In this document: piece after piece, positions 22,601 to 33,679 of the stretch
How the letters are laid out: each line of letters opens with the position of its first letter
How positions within the stretch are numbered: position 1 is the stretch's first letter
Source: Montifringilla adamsi
Lineage: Eukaryota; Chordata; Aves; Passeriformes; Passeridae
Reading direction: 5' to 3'
Assembly: GCA_017590115.1 (NCBI GenBank)
Contig: JAGGNK010008559.1
Coordinates: forward strand, 7,619,888-7,683,887
Length of the DNA: 64,000 bases
Notes under the pieces: generated by a model
The model's database searches: none
Told to the model about the DNA's origin: nothing
Seen by the model: only the letters and a program-made list of their open reading frames with translations
Program-made: the position numbers and the translations under genes

Positions 22601-25600
22601 TATAAAGTAGAAAAGTAGCTGTTAATCTCTACAATTTTCATTCTTCTAACAGGAAACTGCATCATGGATGGGTTTTGGGTTTTTTTTGAAGACAAAATCT
22701 CTTCTACAGCAGCAATCATTTTAATGAGATTCAATAATACAAATAGTTTACATATCACACGTACTGTGTTTTTATGCATCAAGCTCAGCTGGAGTGCTCA
22801 TAGTCAGTTCTATAACAGACTAGAAATATGTTTTGTGAGAGCTTGGATTATTATTCACAGTACCCTTCCATTACCTTTCCAAATTCTTCACTGATAAGTG
22901 CAGTAAAGGGAGAATCACTGTAACAATGCACACTTGCATTTATTAAGACATTAGAGCACCAGCCTGCTGCTGTAAACTTCTGCAGCTCCTCTCTCCTGGC
23001 ACTCTGTTAATATTTACAGCAGCAAAGGCTGATCCCAGAAATTAAACAGTGGCCAGTAGCTTTCTCATCACATGAATCAGCAAATTTATATAACCTCAAA
23101 ATCCTAAAACTTGGGTGGTTCAATCTTGCTCATTATCCTGTCACTGAATCCTCCTGGCCAACACGGAATTCCAGACTTTGAAAATTATATCCAACTCACT
23201 GTGATCAACACCCAAGGATTACAGATGGCTCCACCCTGCTCCAGGGAATTAAAGCCCAGGTTAAAGAGCTTCCTCACGGAGGAATTGTAGCTAAACCAGC
23301 ATTAATTGTTTCTAGCACAGAGGAAAAGCACCTGGAGCTGGAGCCAGACCACAGAGGAAGGGACGAGAGGAAAGTGGGAGAAACATAGGAGGCAGAAGAT
23401 AATAGAAGAAGTCAGAAAGAAAGAGTATTTTCCATTAAGCTAAGTCAAGAGAGTCAAAGATGTCAATAGGATTCACACACAAAAGCAGCTCTTGGAAGGA
23501 TCTGCCCCAATCAGCACTGCAGCTTGACTGTGAATTGGAATGAACACCGGCAGCTAGAGCTGCACAGGTTTTGCAACCTTTCATTTTCTGGGAAAAACTT
23601 TAGGCTAAAAATTTTTGGGTCAGAAAAGCAAGTTAAAGACTCAGAAATGGTCATATGGTATCTCCCTGGGGCTCTGCCTGGACGCCTTAAACTTGGTGAA
23701 AACGTTCTGCAAGCACAACAAGAGCATTTCCAAACCCAAGTATAGCCTCCCATGACCAGATGTCTCTTGTAAAAACCCCAGCTGGCTACCAACGAAAACA
23801 CTAATTTCTGTTAAAAGAAACCAATCTGAAACATTGATTATTCATAGAAAAAGCTCCATTTTTTTTTTTAACCTACAGCAGCACCTTCCAAAAGGTATCT
23901 TTTTCTATCCAGGCTAGCCAAGGTCAAACAATTTTAGAAATTATTCTTGTACTTTTTTGAGCATGAAAACTATTTGCTAATATTTTGCTGAAAATTAATC
24001 TGAAGAATTGAACACAGTAAAAGTGCCTATTCTTTAAATTCCACTGATAAGCACTTCCTAGATCTCCTCCAGGGAATATGCCCAACCTTCCCTAGTGCCT
24101 GAACATGTCACCCTGAAGTCTCTGCTATCATGCTCACACAGCATACAGGGATGGGTTATCCTTGTATGGTTTGACAGAACAGTACAAGCAGGACGTGGGA
24201 GGGCAGCCAAATACCTGAGGCTAAATTCCTGGCACATTAAAAGCCTATTTACTATTGCCCATAATGCTATTTCATATATAAAAATACAAAAGGAGATCCA
24301 TGTGGAATTAACTATATTGTTCATTTCTGTGGTTTTCCCTTTGCCTTTTTGTTTTTTTCACATGAAAGAACTAGGTCAATATTTTCCAGAATTACCCAAC
24401 TTGTTTTATACGATGAGAAAGGAAAACCATTCCTAGTATGAACATTGTTTAGGTGAAAACAACATTATTTATGGGAATTTTTCCCATGTGACATTTTAGA
24501 AAAGGAAGTATAGCAGAAAACCCCTTTCACCATATGGAATATTACAGTTTTTTATGTGAAATATCAGTACAGACATCTACCACTGGAACTAATAAAGCAG
24601 TAGCAGTCTGTTAGGTGGGCTACTCAGCAGAAGAAAACGAAGATTATACCCTGCCTTTGGGTTTCACAGCTCTGTTTTGATTTCGTAAGTGTGCAGAGTA
24701 GTCTAGATTCTCTGTGACATTTAAAGTGCCCCTTACAAGATCCATCTGCTTGATTTTCCCAGTTTTGACTTCTACATCAGTTGTCTCCAATTTGTTCAGC
24801 CACCTGACAGCCAGCTACAGGGATGCTGTCACTCTCCACGCTTCCCCTACACCTCTGGGTGCCCCACTCTCACCTTTCAATCCTCTGAATGATAGGGGTG
24901 AGAAAAGCAAAGTGTCAGCCACACCAGAATGGATCACACCCAATGACAACTGCTTAATTTAGCTGCCAGACTCTGTCATGTGTAGAAAAGAAAGTTTACC
25001 TGATGTAAAATCCACCCAAATCTGGATAGAACTTTCCAAAAAGGTAAGAAAAGGTACACACATAACAGAAGTTTGAAGTTTCTCCTCTGCTGTACAAGGG
25101 GTGAGAGAGTTTCTAAACCAAACCACAGTAAAAAAACCCAACAATGTTGGTATGGGCAAAACCAACGACTGTGGTAAGAGATAATCTATTAGCTTTTCTT
25201 GAGAAAAACAAAAGTGTTTTTTGTTGACCTGCAGAAAGGTTGAAGCAGACAATGGTCCAAATGGTCCAAGAATCATCATTATAAAGATTCCCACAACCAA
25301 TCCATTTGACAAAGAGTTGGACAACTTTAAGTACAGACGTCACTATCTAGATTACCTAGAATAATTCTACAAAGCATCTAGGACTTCAGCTTCACTAGGG
25401 CAGGCTGCATGGGTGTGCCATTCCACCTTGCCAGCAAAGACAATAATTTCAGAATTTCAGAATCGGCTGCAGCTTCTTTTAAGGTACATTTTATTTAGTT
25501 TCCCAGAAAACTGACATTCCAGCTGATAGCTCTGGAAGTATGTTCACATTCCACTATCTCTACTTAAAATATTTAAGAGTGGAAAGGTAAAAGATACAGG

Positions 25601-26308
25601 TAAGTGTGGTGAGTCACATACTCACCCCAAGGAGAAGTGTTGCTCACCTTTGATGAGGGAAGAAAATAATTAGCTATACTTAGGGCACTTCTCTTCCAGT
25701 CTCAGAACAACACTACACAGGCAAAAGCTTCTGAAGGCTTTAAAAAGGGCAACACTCAAAATTCATAATCTCCTGAAGGCAAAATGTTGTCCCTGCCAAA
25801 TATCTCGAGATTTGATCTTGAAATATTAAACTGATTAATCATGGTAATGATTTACCTTCATAGACTGACCCAGAAATAAAATCAATAATTTTGCTACACT
25901 CAAAAAATACTTCTCAGAAATGTACTCACTTGGATGAAAGACTTCTACTTTCAGGATTGAGGGTATTTGTCTCTCTGTTGGTGAGAAGCAATGGCATAAT
26001 CATGTGAGACCAAGGCTTAAAGAAACTTCTCTTCAGAATATTCCAGTGCTTTCTTTTCTTCTTGTTTAAGAGGAGGGTAAGTCAGACTTGTGTCATGACC
26101 ATGAATATTTTAAGTGTCTCATTATGAACCTCAGTGAATGGGAGTTCCACATAGGTGCTTGTCTTAAAGTTAATCACTGCACACACCACAGATAGCCAGG
26201 GAAGTTCAAGCTCCGGTTCTTTTTTTCATTAAAAGAGATACCGAAATAAAATTATTTTTGCCTTTAAAGTTTTAATTGACTATAAAAGTGCAAAAGACTA
26301 TACAGGAA
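16666..26308. other. AFG2A: Intron block: mostly unique AT-rich DNA
   Basis: No gene or RNA is recognised. The longest open frame of the window (first ATG about 21104, stop after 21730, plus strand) lies here but shows no known domain, signal peptide or compositional bias, and I do not call it a gene. The 22080-22200 stretch is rich in ATTA/TAAT cores. A 9-bp tandem repeat (ATGGTCCAA twice) lies at 25252-25269. Elsewhere I see nothing beyond unique sequence. Confidence 0.55.
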
Positions 26309-26498
26309 AGCACAGAATTACAGTTTGAGTTGGAAGGGACCCTAAAAGACCACGTAGTTCCAACCCCCCTGCCATGGGCAGGGACACCTTCCTCAGACCA
26401 GGTTGCTCCAAGCCCCATCCAACCTGGCCTTGAGCACTTCAGGAATGGAGCATCCACCAGTTCCCTGGCCAGCCTGTTCCAACCTCACAGTAAATAAA
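26309..26498 (-). mobile_element. CR1 LINE 3'-end fragment
   Basis: CACAGAATTACAGTTTGAGT is followed by TGGAAGGGACCCTAAAAGAC, GCCATGGGCAGGGACACCTT, a GTTGCTCCAAGCCCCATCCA segment and a CCTGTTCCAAC...CTCACAGTAAA end. This is one of the better-preserved CR1 copies in the window, 5'-truncated and on the minus strand. Confidence 0.94.
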
Positions 26499-28059
26499 AA
26501 ACCAGTTTGGTTAGCTTAGATGAATCCTTGTTTGCTCTTCACTGTCGGAATTTATTTCTACCCTCATCAACACCATTACAAACCCAAGGTAAATATGTAA
26601 GAAAACCCAGAAGCATTTAGCATGATGTGCTTTTACACCAATAAAATTATCATCTTATTTGTGTATCCCTTAACACTTAGCCTACAAAATTATTGTGGCC
26701 TCTGGATATTGAATTATTATATATAATCAACAGCATAACTAAAAAGAAACACTATTTAAAAGATCTGACTAGTGGCAAAATGCTAATGTAACAACAGATG
26801 TTAAACAGGTGCAATATTTTAAATTATTTGGTATGTTCTACATGAAAATAGAGATTATCATAGTCCAGAAGTACAATGAATATAATTTTGTGTAGTCATA
26901 AGATGAATGTATATAATTAAGCTGTCACAAGGGGTTTTTTTCTCATTTTATTCAAGTTATTACTGTTCAATCCTCTGGAATGACCATTCTTCTCTGCTTA
27001 AAGGTCATTCTCTATAGTGGCTTATTTAGAGAAATTCTACTGAACACAGACACTCCATATAAGGCTACAGAAAGTCTAAAACTCTATGAAAACAAAGGGT
27101 GCTTGGAGGATGGGGGAAAATTTGCATCAAGAAATACTGAAAGATGCAGAATAAACCCAAGTTACTGAACACAGTTTGTCAAGCTGGCAGGGCTTTACAA
27201 ACCCTGTGCCACCTCTTAACCTTTTGCCTTGGGTGGCTCCTGGCTCTCTAGGAGCTACTGAAAGAACTTTTCAGCTCCTATCAACATTTGGTTGCAACTG
27301 CAGACCCTAAAGCTGCTAAAGAATTTGCAGGCATATTCGTTCTGTGTGTTACTGACTGAGTTTTTGTGTAAAACCCTGGCTTTCACACAGCCTCTCTAAA
27401 CCTGAAGTAGCATCTCACCAGTCTGCAATATTTTGGTGCAGGCAAAGAAAATTATTTTATATATACTCGAATACTCATCATTAAATGACTAAAAAAAACC
27501 CCAAACCCACCCCACCAAACTAATTAACATCAGAGCCTGATTTAAGACCAAGGGAGAAACATCAAAAGACATTACAGCATTGTTTGATGCTCCTCTCTTG
27601 GCAATAATTTCACAAACAGCAGGAAAACAAATGTTTCCAGTTACACGTAGGCTCTCACACTCGTGCCTAAGCGAGGCCACAGCTCTCTCTGCTAACTGTG
27701 TTGGGGTGCCTTAGTTGCCAACTGGCTCCAAATATTTCTCAGAAATACGAAGTTCTTCCTGCAGCAGGGCCTGGATAATGAGGGACAATTATGAGATGAA
27801 AACACGCTGACTTCCAAAGGAGAATAATTACCGTACAATACAGTGTGAAGGATTTTATTGCCAAGAAGGCAATCATATAGCATAAAATTAAGGTATTATA
27901 TAAAATTAAGGGAGAGTTGAAAATCTGAGCTTCATTCAGATGAAGGAAAATTAAAGATTGCCTCCCATCATTCATATAAGGGAAAACTACCAATGAAAGA
28001 CAGAATTTTGTCCTATTTGTTTCTGAGAGACAATAACGACTGCTCCTCAAGAGAGAAAC
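26499..28059. other. AFG2A: Intron block: AT-rich, no features
   Basis: This is AT-rich sequence between a CR1 fragment and the CpG-rich block. I recognise no gene, RNA or repeat family in it. Confidence 0.55.
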
Positions 28060-28755
28060 GAAATGGTCAAGGTGTGGAAGGGTGCGGTGCAGCTGGCTAC
28101 TCTCTTACCTGGAGGGGTTCTCTCTTTGGAAGGGCAAAGATTTTGGCCAGGTGCTGAGGGCTCGGCTCTTCTCCCTCTCTCGCTATCAGACAGGAGACAG
28201 GCCACGATCGCTGTGGGGAGAATCTGCCACTACTGGGGGTTTCTGTCTCCTGCTGTCCTCCATCGTGAGTGGAGCTTTGCTCATTAGAGCAGCTGCTGAA
28301 TTGGGACCTTATCAAAACCCAATCTGACTGGAAAGGCCCCTCACCATCCATTAGGGTGCCTCAGGGGAAAAACTGGGATGCCAACCCCTTCCCCCTTCCC
28401 AGGGAGCATGGCTTCCAGCTGTGGGCAGCAGCTGCTACGGAGGAGCTGGCTGCCACTGCCTTGGGCTGTGTGTCCACCTGACCTCCGTGGCTCCTGCTAC
28501 GGCTGTGGACTTCTCTGTTACATTTTGTTTGTCACTATGGGGAGGGGCCTGCCTCTCCCATCCTAGCCATCGCTCCGAGGTTCCCACTGCAGCCTGCTTC
28601 ACGCCCGCCATTACCGCGTGAGGGAGACGCGGCTGAACCACGGCGCCCCCTGGCGGCACACGGGAATCGTGAGAGGCGCGCTGCCCGGCCGGGAGCCACC
28701 AGCGCCCCTGCTGGCTGTGCCCGGAACTGCACTGTAGCGTCACCACATCCTCACA
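28060..28755. other. GC- and CpG-rich block (possible CpG island or old LTR)
   Basis: This segment is clearly richer in G+C than the AT-rich intron on both sides. It holds the densest CpG cluster of the window: about twenty CpGs between 28569 and 28739, including three CGCG words. The block contains no splice-defined exon I recognise, and the open frames in it overlap on both strands. Two readings are possible. It may be a CpG island with promoter or enhancer activity, or a solo long terminal repeat of an endogenous retrovirus, since such GC-rich insertions are common in bird introns. I could not define TG...CA ends or a target-site duplication, so neither reading is secure. Confidence 0.55.
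28641..28660 (-). promoter_or_regulatory. Candidate CTCF binding site
   Basis: On the minus strand the core reads CCGCCAGGGGGCGC (28643-28656). This agrees with the vertebrate CTCF core CCACCAGGGGGCGC at all but one position, and G at that position is common in real sites. It lies inside the CpG-rich block. CTCF sites anchor chromatin loops, and their orientation matters for loop direction; here the motif points along the minus strand. Binding is an inference from the motif only. Confidence 0.65.
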
Positions 28756-28865
28756 AATCAAATCAAATCAAATCAAATCAAATCCAATCAAATCAAATCA
28801 AATCCAATCAAATCCAATCCAATCCAATCCAATCCAATCCAATCCAATCCAATCCAATCTAATCA
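28756..28865. repeat. Pentanucleotide array (AATCA/AATCC)22
   Basis: Twenty-two pentamers stay in exact register for 110 bases. Ten are AATCA, eleven AATCC and one AATCT. The left part is mostly AATCA and the right part has nine consecutive AATCC units, so the array has a polarised variant gradient. Each AATCC-AAT junction creates a CCAAT box, eleven in all. It abuts the CpG-rich block directly. Confidence 0.95.
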
Positions 28866-30899
28866 TGAAAAAAATGACACTTCAGAGAAGGTGAGACTGC
28901 AACAGGCAATGCCAGAAGAAAAAGGCTCTCAACTGCATCTGGACCGGAGGTGGAGCCATTTGTTTCAAATTAAGTAATGGGCACCTTTTGCTGCTAATCA
29001 AAGTAACAGTTAATTATTGATAACTTCAGAGCATTAATCAGTTGCTTGAAAAAAATGTTCTCCAATCCAAATCAAGTGCAATAGCTTCTAGATCTTTCCA
29101 TGCCCTTGCACAGAGAAAGGAGGTAAAGTATCAGCAGCTTCTTAAGCACCCTGTAGATGTTGGTGCCTTTATTTGCTTTCTAATTTTAAAAAAGTCTGTT
29201 GATATATTAAAATAACAACTTGTAAATCATTTAAATTCAAATGAATATTGGATGTGACACACAGGAAATGTTCTACATAGCCTTGTCAAAGAAAATGAAC
29301 TTCTCACCTGAAGGGAGGCAAAAGTAGGGGGAAAAATATGACAACCAATAGTATTTTGTGCTATTTTATATCTGTTTTCTCTAAAGCATTCCACCAAAAA
29401 GCCAGCAGGGATCTTTGGAATAATGACCATAGTTTGCTTAACTAGAATAAATCATAAAACATGAACACTTAGGTCAGCTAGGGAATGTGTATTTGAATTT
29501 CATATTCTTGCATTACAAGATTTTTCAAGGTGCTTTAGAAGTGTGAGTCCCAAATATGTGATTCTTTCATATTCCCAGTGACAAGTGAGGCTCTCCACTC
29601 TGAAAAAAGACTCAGCGAAGTACTTTTGAGAGTTTCACCTACAGTGAGGTCACATCATACTGAATTAATGATATAGTATTATATAAAATATCTTTATTAC
29701 CTAGAGAAATGACTACAGCTCAGGCAATTTTCTGAGACACCTTCAGCACAGTTGCTAATAACATTTCTTCAGCTGGAGGGCAAGGGGGAAGAAACAAAAA
29801 GAAGAGTCCTTTCAGGAAAAGCAATTTTCAAAAAATTGTTTCAGGAATAAGTCACTCTTGAGTGCCTGCAATCCAGGATGTACCACACATGATCTTATGC
29901 TCAAACTGCAACTGAACTCCGAAGAGGAGATGGACACAGGCTGGAGAGATTTATGTGGCAACAAACTTGCTGATTTTACTGTTGGGTGGTGTGCAGCTCT
30001 GATTTAAGATGTGCTGAATGGGCCTTTATATAAAATAATAAATGAGTGATACACATGTAGATTTATGTAATGAGTCCAGAGTGCAGAATGCACTCTTAAT
30101 GAGTTTTAGAAATCTGTATAAATAAATATAACGGAAATCTCACCATGGATGTCCCTGTCTTGTGTCTCTCAATAGGATCTAAATTAGATGCAGTCTGTTT
30201 TCAACATGTATATAAATATGCTCACAGAAACACACTAATTATCAGGCTGCAAAATCAGCCTGGGTTTTGAGAGCCAATTAAGATCCCTGTGGGTTCATTT
30301 TTTGTCAGGAAAGTCAGCAGAGACAACTCAAAACATACACAGGAAGTCTATCTGCTGCCTAAGATGAGATTTGTACAATTGCTTTTCTGACCGTAACTAT
30401 GCTTACTTCATTTCTTTTTGCTAACTTTACATTTCCCATATATGATTCATGGTGTTATGCCAAGGTCACCCAGGTCCCTGGTATTAAAAGGTTACACAAA
30501 CACATCCCTGGAGGAACTAAAATGAATCAGATATGCAGCAGACAGACTGCAGGCCTGGACTTGGAGAAAGAGGGAGTGTGAAAGCCAGACCCCTGACAAA
30601 AAAGCCAAAACAACTTCACTTTCATTTGCAACTTCACACAAAACACACAGAAATGCATCATTACTGGGAAGGAAAATCAGCAGAAAATGTTTCCTCTGGG
30701 GGAGGAACAGGAAGGCAAAAAGGTAAAACCCCCAACATCTGCACTTCTAGAAACCACCCGAGAACCTCTCGGTGCTCTGCTTTCTCATGCTGTCCCCAAA
30801 CCCAGCACCCACACAAATCCATGCCCTCAACTGAGCACTGATAAGGACTCAAACCTACAGCCTTTCTCAACCTGCTGATTTGCAGCTGATATTCAAAAA

Positions 30900-31050
30900 A
30901 TCAGAGAAAGCCTCAGGTTAAAGATCACCTGGTTCCAACCCCTGCTATGGGAAGGGATGACATTCACTAGACCAGGTTGCTCAGAGCTCCATCCAGCCTG
31001 GCCTTGGGCACTTCCAGGGATGGGGCACCCACAGCTTCTCTGATTTTCTG
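30900..31050 (-). mobile_element. CR1 LINE fragment lacking its extreme 3' end
   Basis: Recognisable pieces are TTAAAGATCACCTGGTTCCA, CACTAGACCAGGTTGCTCAG and CTTCCAGGGATGGGGCACCC, in the usual CR1 order on the reverse complement. The terminal CAGAATCATAGAAT-type edge is replaced by ATCAGAGAAAGCCTCAGG, so the 3' tip is lost or strongly diverged. Confidence 0.9.
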
Positions 31051-32139
31051 TCAGGCAAGCAGTATCACATGTTAAGGCTAATAATTTATCACTCTCCATC
31101 TTCAAAATACTGCAATAATAACAGCAACAGCTGATAATTGTTACATTTCTGTGAAACAAAGAATATCAAGAGTTTTACAGGTGTGGAAACTGGGGAGAAC
31201 AGACTTGGAGATAGTTTGCCAGAAGCATCATAGCAATTGTGTGTTCAAATTAGAACTAGCATATGGTTTCTCATTTCTGGTCTTACACTTGTGCAGCTTT
31301 TTAACCCTCATAGGTCTCAAGCAATTCCTGAGTTCTTACAATCTTGTATGTCACTGCCACAGAGCAATCTATGATAAAGGCAGGTAGACTGGACTTCAGC
31401 AGTAGACTGGACCAAAGAAATCCCAACAATAATTTTCCTGATTTTCTTGGTTTATGCAATTGCAAGGTTCTGAGCACAGCTCCTTGAACTCTATTAACCT
31501 GCATTTCTTCTTGCCCCAGTTCTAAAAATCTCTCTCCCTCAATCCTGCTTCACTTCGAATGCCTGTTCTTTCTATTACTCATCAAGTAAGATTTAAAACA
31601 TAAATGGAACAAGGTGGCAGAAACTTGCTTCCAGCTCTAAATTCCTGACAGTACAACCCAAAGTCTGTAATTTATAGTTGAAAAAAGAAACAATAAGGCA
31701 ATGACTTCTTGTTATTGTTACCTTTACTTGAGAGGTTACAGCCAAAAACTGTCCAAATTCCAGACAGTGCAGGAACAGTCACACCTTCTCCTGCCAACTC
31801 CCAGCATGTTAGGACAGGAATAACTTTTGTAAGAGGACAACATGGTTGAGGCTTTTTCAGAGAAACAATTTTCTAAACAGTAACTTAAGAAACACTCTCT
31901 ATATTCACTGACACACTGATAAGCCAACAGCTGGCACGAGGCCTGCATGTTCCCAATACACCAACACCCGTTTGCTCTGCTGCTGTTCTTGTGCTATGGA
32001 TCATGTGGGCTGGAAGGCTCAAGGTCTGCCTGCTGCCCTCCATTGCACTGTTAGTTTTGCCACAATCCTAGCTCAGTCAGCTCTGTTTTCCTCACTTAAG
32101 TAAAAGGAACTTACAAAATCCTAAGTGTGTTTTTCGAAC

Positions 32140-32600
32140 TTTTCATTCGCTGCTCCTCTTTGGCTCTACTTCCTTCCTGCCTATAACCTGGGAATTTTCT
32201 TCCCATAGAAAATAGAAAAATATAATACTTTCAGCTTTCCATTTTTCCATCAACATTTATATCTCCAAGTCTTTCCTCTTGTATTTCTGTCCATGCTGCA
32301 GTTTCCCTTTGCTCATCCAGCTTCTTCCTTCTCCCTTCAGTCTTCTTCTCGTCCTTTTGAACTCATCCAACTCATCTGCTCATCTCCTTCAAATCCACAT
32401 CCATCTTTCCTTCTATTCTATTCACTGACCTCTTATTCCAAGAAACACACCCCTGGTTTCTACCATCCTAGAAATCTCACTCTTCACTCCCTCTGGCCCA
32501 GCCTCAACCCTCTTCCCATATCTGCATGACATCTTGATCTGACATTTTCCACCAGTCTCTTTCACACAAGTCTTGTGAAATTAGGTTCCTCACCAATATT
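32140..32600 (+). repeat. Pyrimidine-rich tract (strand-asymmetric)
   Basis: The plus strand is strongly enriched in C and T over roughly 450 bases, with many CTTC, TCTTC and CATCC words but no fixed repeat unit. On the AFG2A sense strand it is purine-rich. It is low-complexity sequence with no evidence of coding. Confidence 0.6.
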
Positions 32601-33636
32601 CAAATAAATTTTTCCCCATTTTCCAACGATGTTATCTGACATCCATATCACTATGCATATTTGTCTTCCCAAAACACAGATGGAGATTCTTTACCAACTA
32701 ATACTGGTAAAACAAATTTTATTCTAAAACTGAGTTATTGAGAATAAAGTCCATAGTACTGAGAATATTCTCAATGAAGTTAGAGGGGAATGAAAAACTT
32801 TTGGTTTTAAGGGCAGGCTTATCACTAAGAATTCAACATCACAAGCTGTGCTTGTGCTTTTCCATCTACTAGAAAAAAATGGACCTAGTGGAAATAAGTG
32901 CACAGGACCCAAGGAAAGTATGAGGCCTCACTTCATACCAGGGACTCCCAAAGCACAAGGTACTGCATCACTGCACGCAGTACTAAATCCCAGTCACCTC
33001 CAGGGTAGGACCTATGTCAACACCATCTTTTGTACAGATGATATAAATTAATGCTTTCCAGTGAAAAGAGTCACCTGCCAAGGCCAGTTCAGGTGAGACT
33101 GCCTGGGGTCCACATCACTGGACTGCACACACCTTTAGGCACAGACCTGTCTCTCAAACCAGCTCAGGAGAGGAGCTCAGCTTCTGCCAGGGACCACTGG
33201 GCACCTTCCAGTGCCCTTCCCTGATCTGTGCTGTGCCTTAAAGCCAAGCCTGGATTGAAGTCTGTCCCTTCCGAGGCACACAGAGCCTGGCGTGCACAAA
33301 GCGAGGCAGTCCCAGCTGCAGGCACCGCTGTGGAAAAGCCTCCGGCTGCCTCCTGACAGTGCCATCAGGTGAAGCCGCCTCTCGGAGCCCTGAATTAACA
33401 CAGCGGGATGAGGGAGGGAATTCCTGACATTTCCGGGTCTGAGGGGAGATCTCCGGAGCCTCGGCTCCTTTCCAGGTCAGACTGGCTGCCGCCACCAACA
33501 CTGATGGCGAGAGGCTGTGCTGCTGTCCTTAGGGTGAGAGAGAGCTGTGGAGACAGACAGCAACAAGAGAAAAAAATCTTTCCAACAGCTCACAGACTTC
33601 TGGGTTAGAGAAACCTGTCAGCCCAGCCTCCCCTTT

Positions 33637-33638
<2 letters not shown>

Positions 33639-33678
<40 letters not shown>
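33639..33678. repeat. T40 homopolymer (poly(A) on the minus strand)
   Basis: Forty consecutive T lie on the plus strand. Read on the minus strand this is poly(A), and AATAAA sits 11 bases before it (33695 to 33690). That arrangement is what a retroposed polyadenylated RNA leaves behind. CR1 elements do not have poly(A) tails, so CR1 is not the direct explanation. Confidence 0.9.

Positions 33679-33679
<1 letters not shown>

Larger units (their letters stand above)
28866..33638. other. AFG2A: Intron block: homeobox-site-rich stretch, CR1, pyrimidine tract, CpG cluster
   Basis: No gene is recognised. The block includes a TAAT/ATTA-rich stretch at about 28965-29060, a CR1 fragment (30900-31050), a pyrimidine-rich tract (about 32140-32600) and a cluster of about thirteen CpGs (33270-33515). 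Remaining sequence is ordinary intron. Confidence 0.55.

Noticed and set aside
25445..25463. Minus-strand ATTCTGAA octamer doubled, like a LINE 3' tail
   Set aside because: Two imperfect octamers without an upstream element body are not enough evidence.
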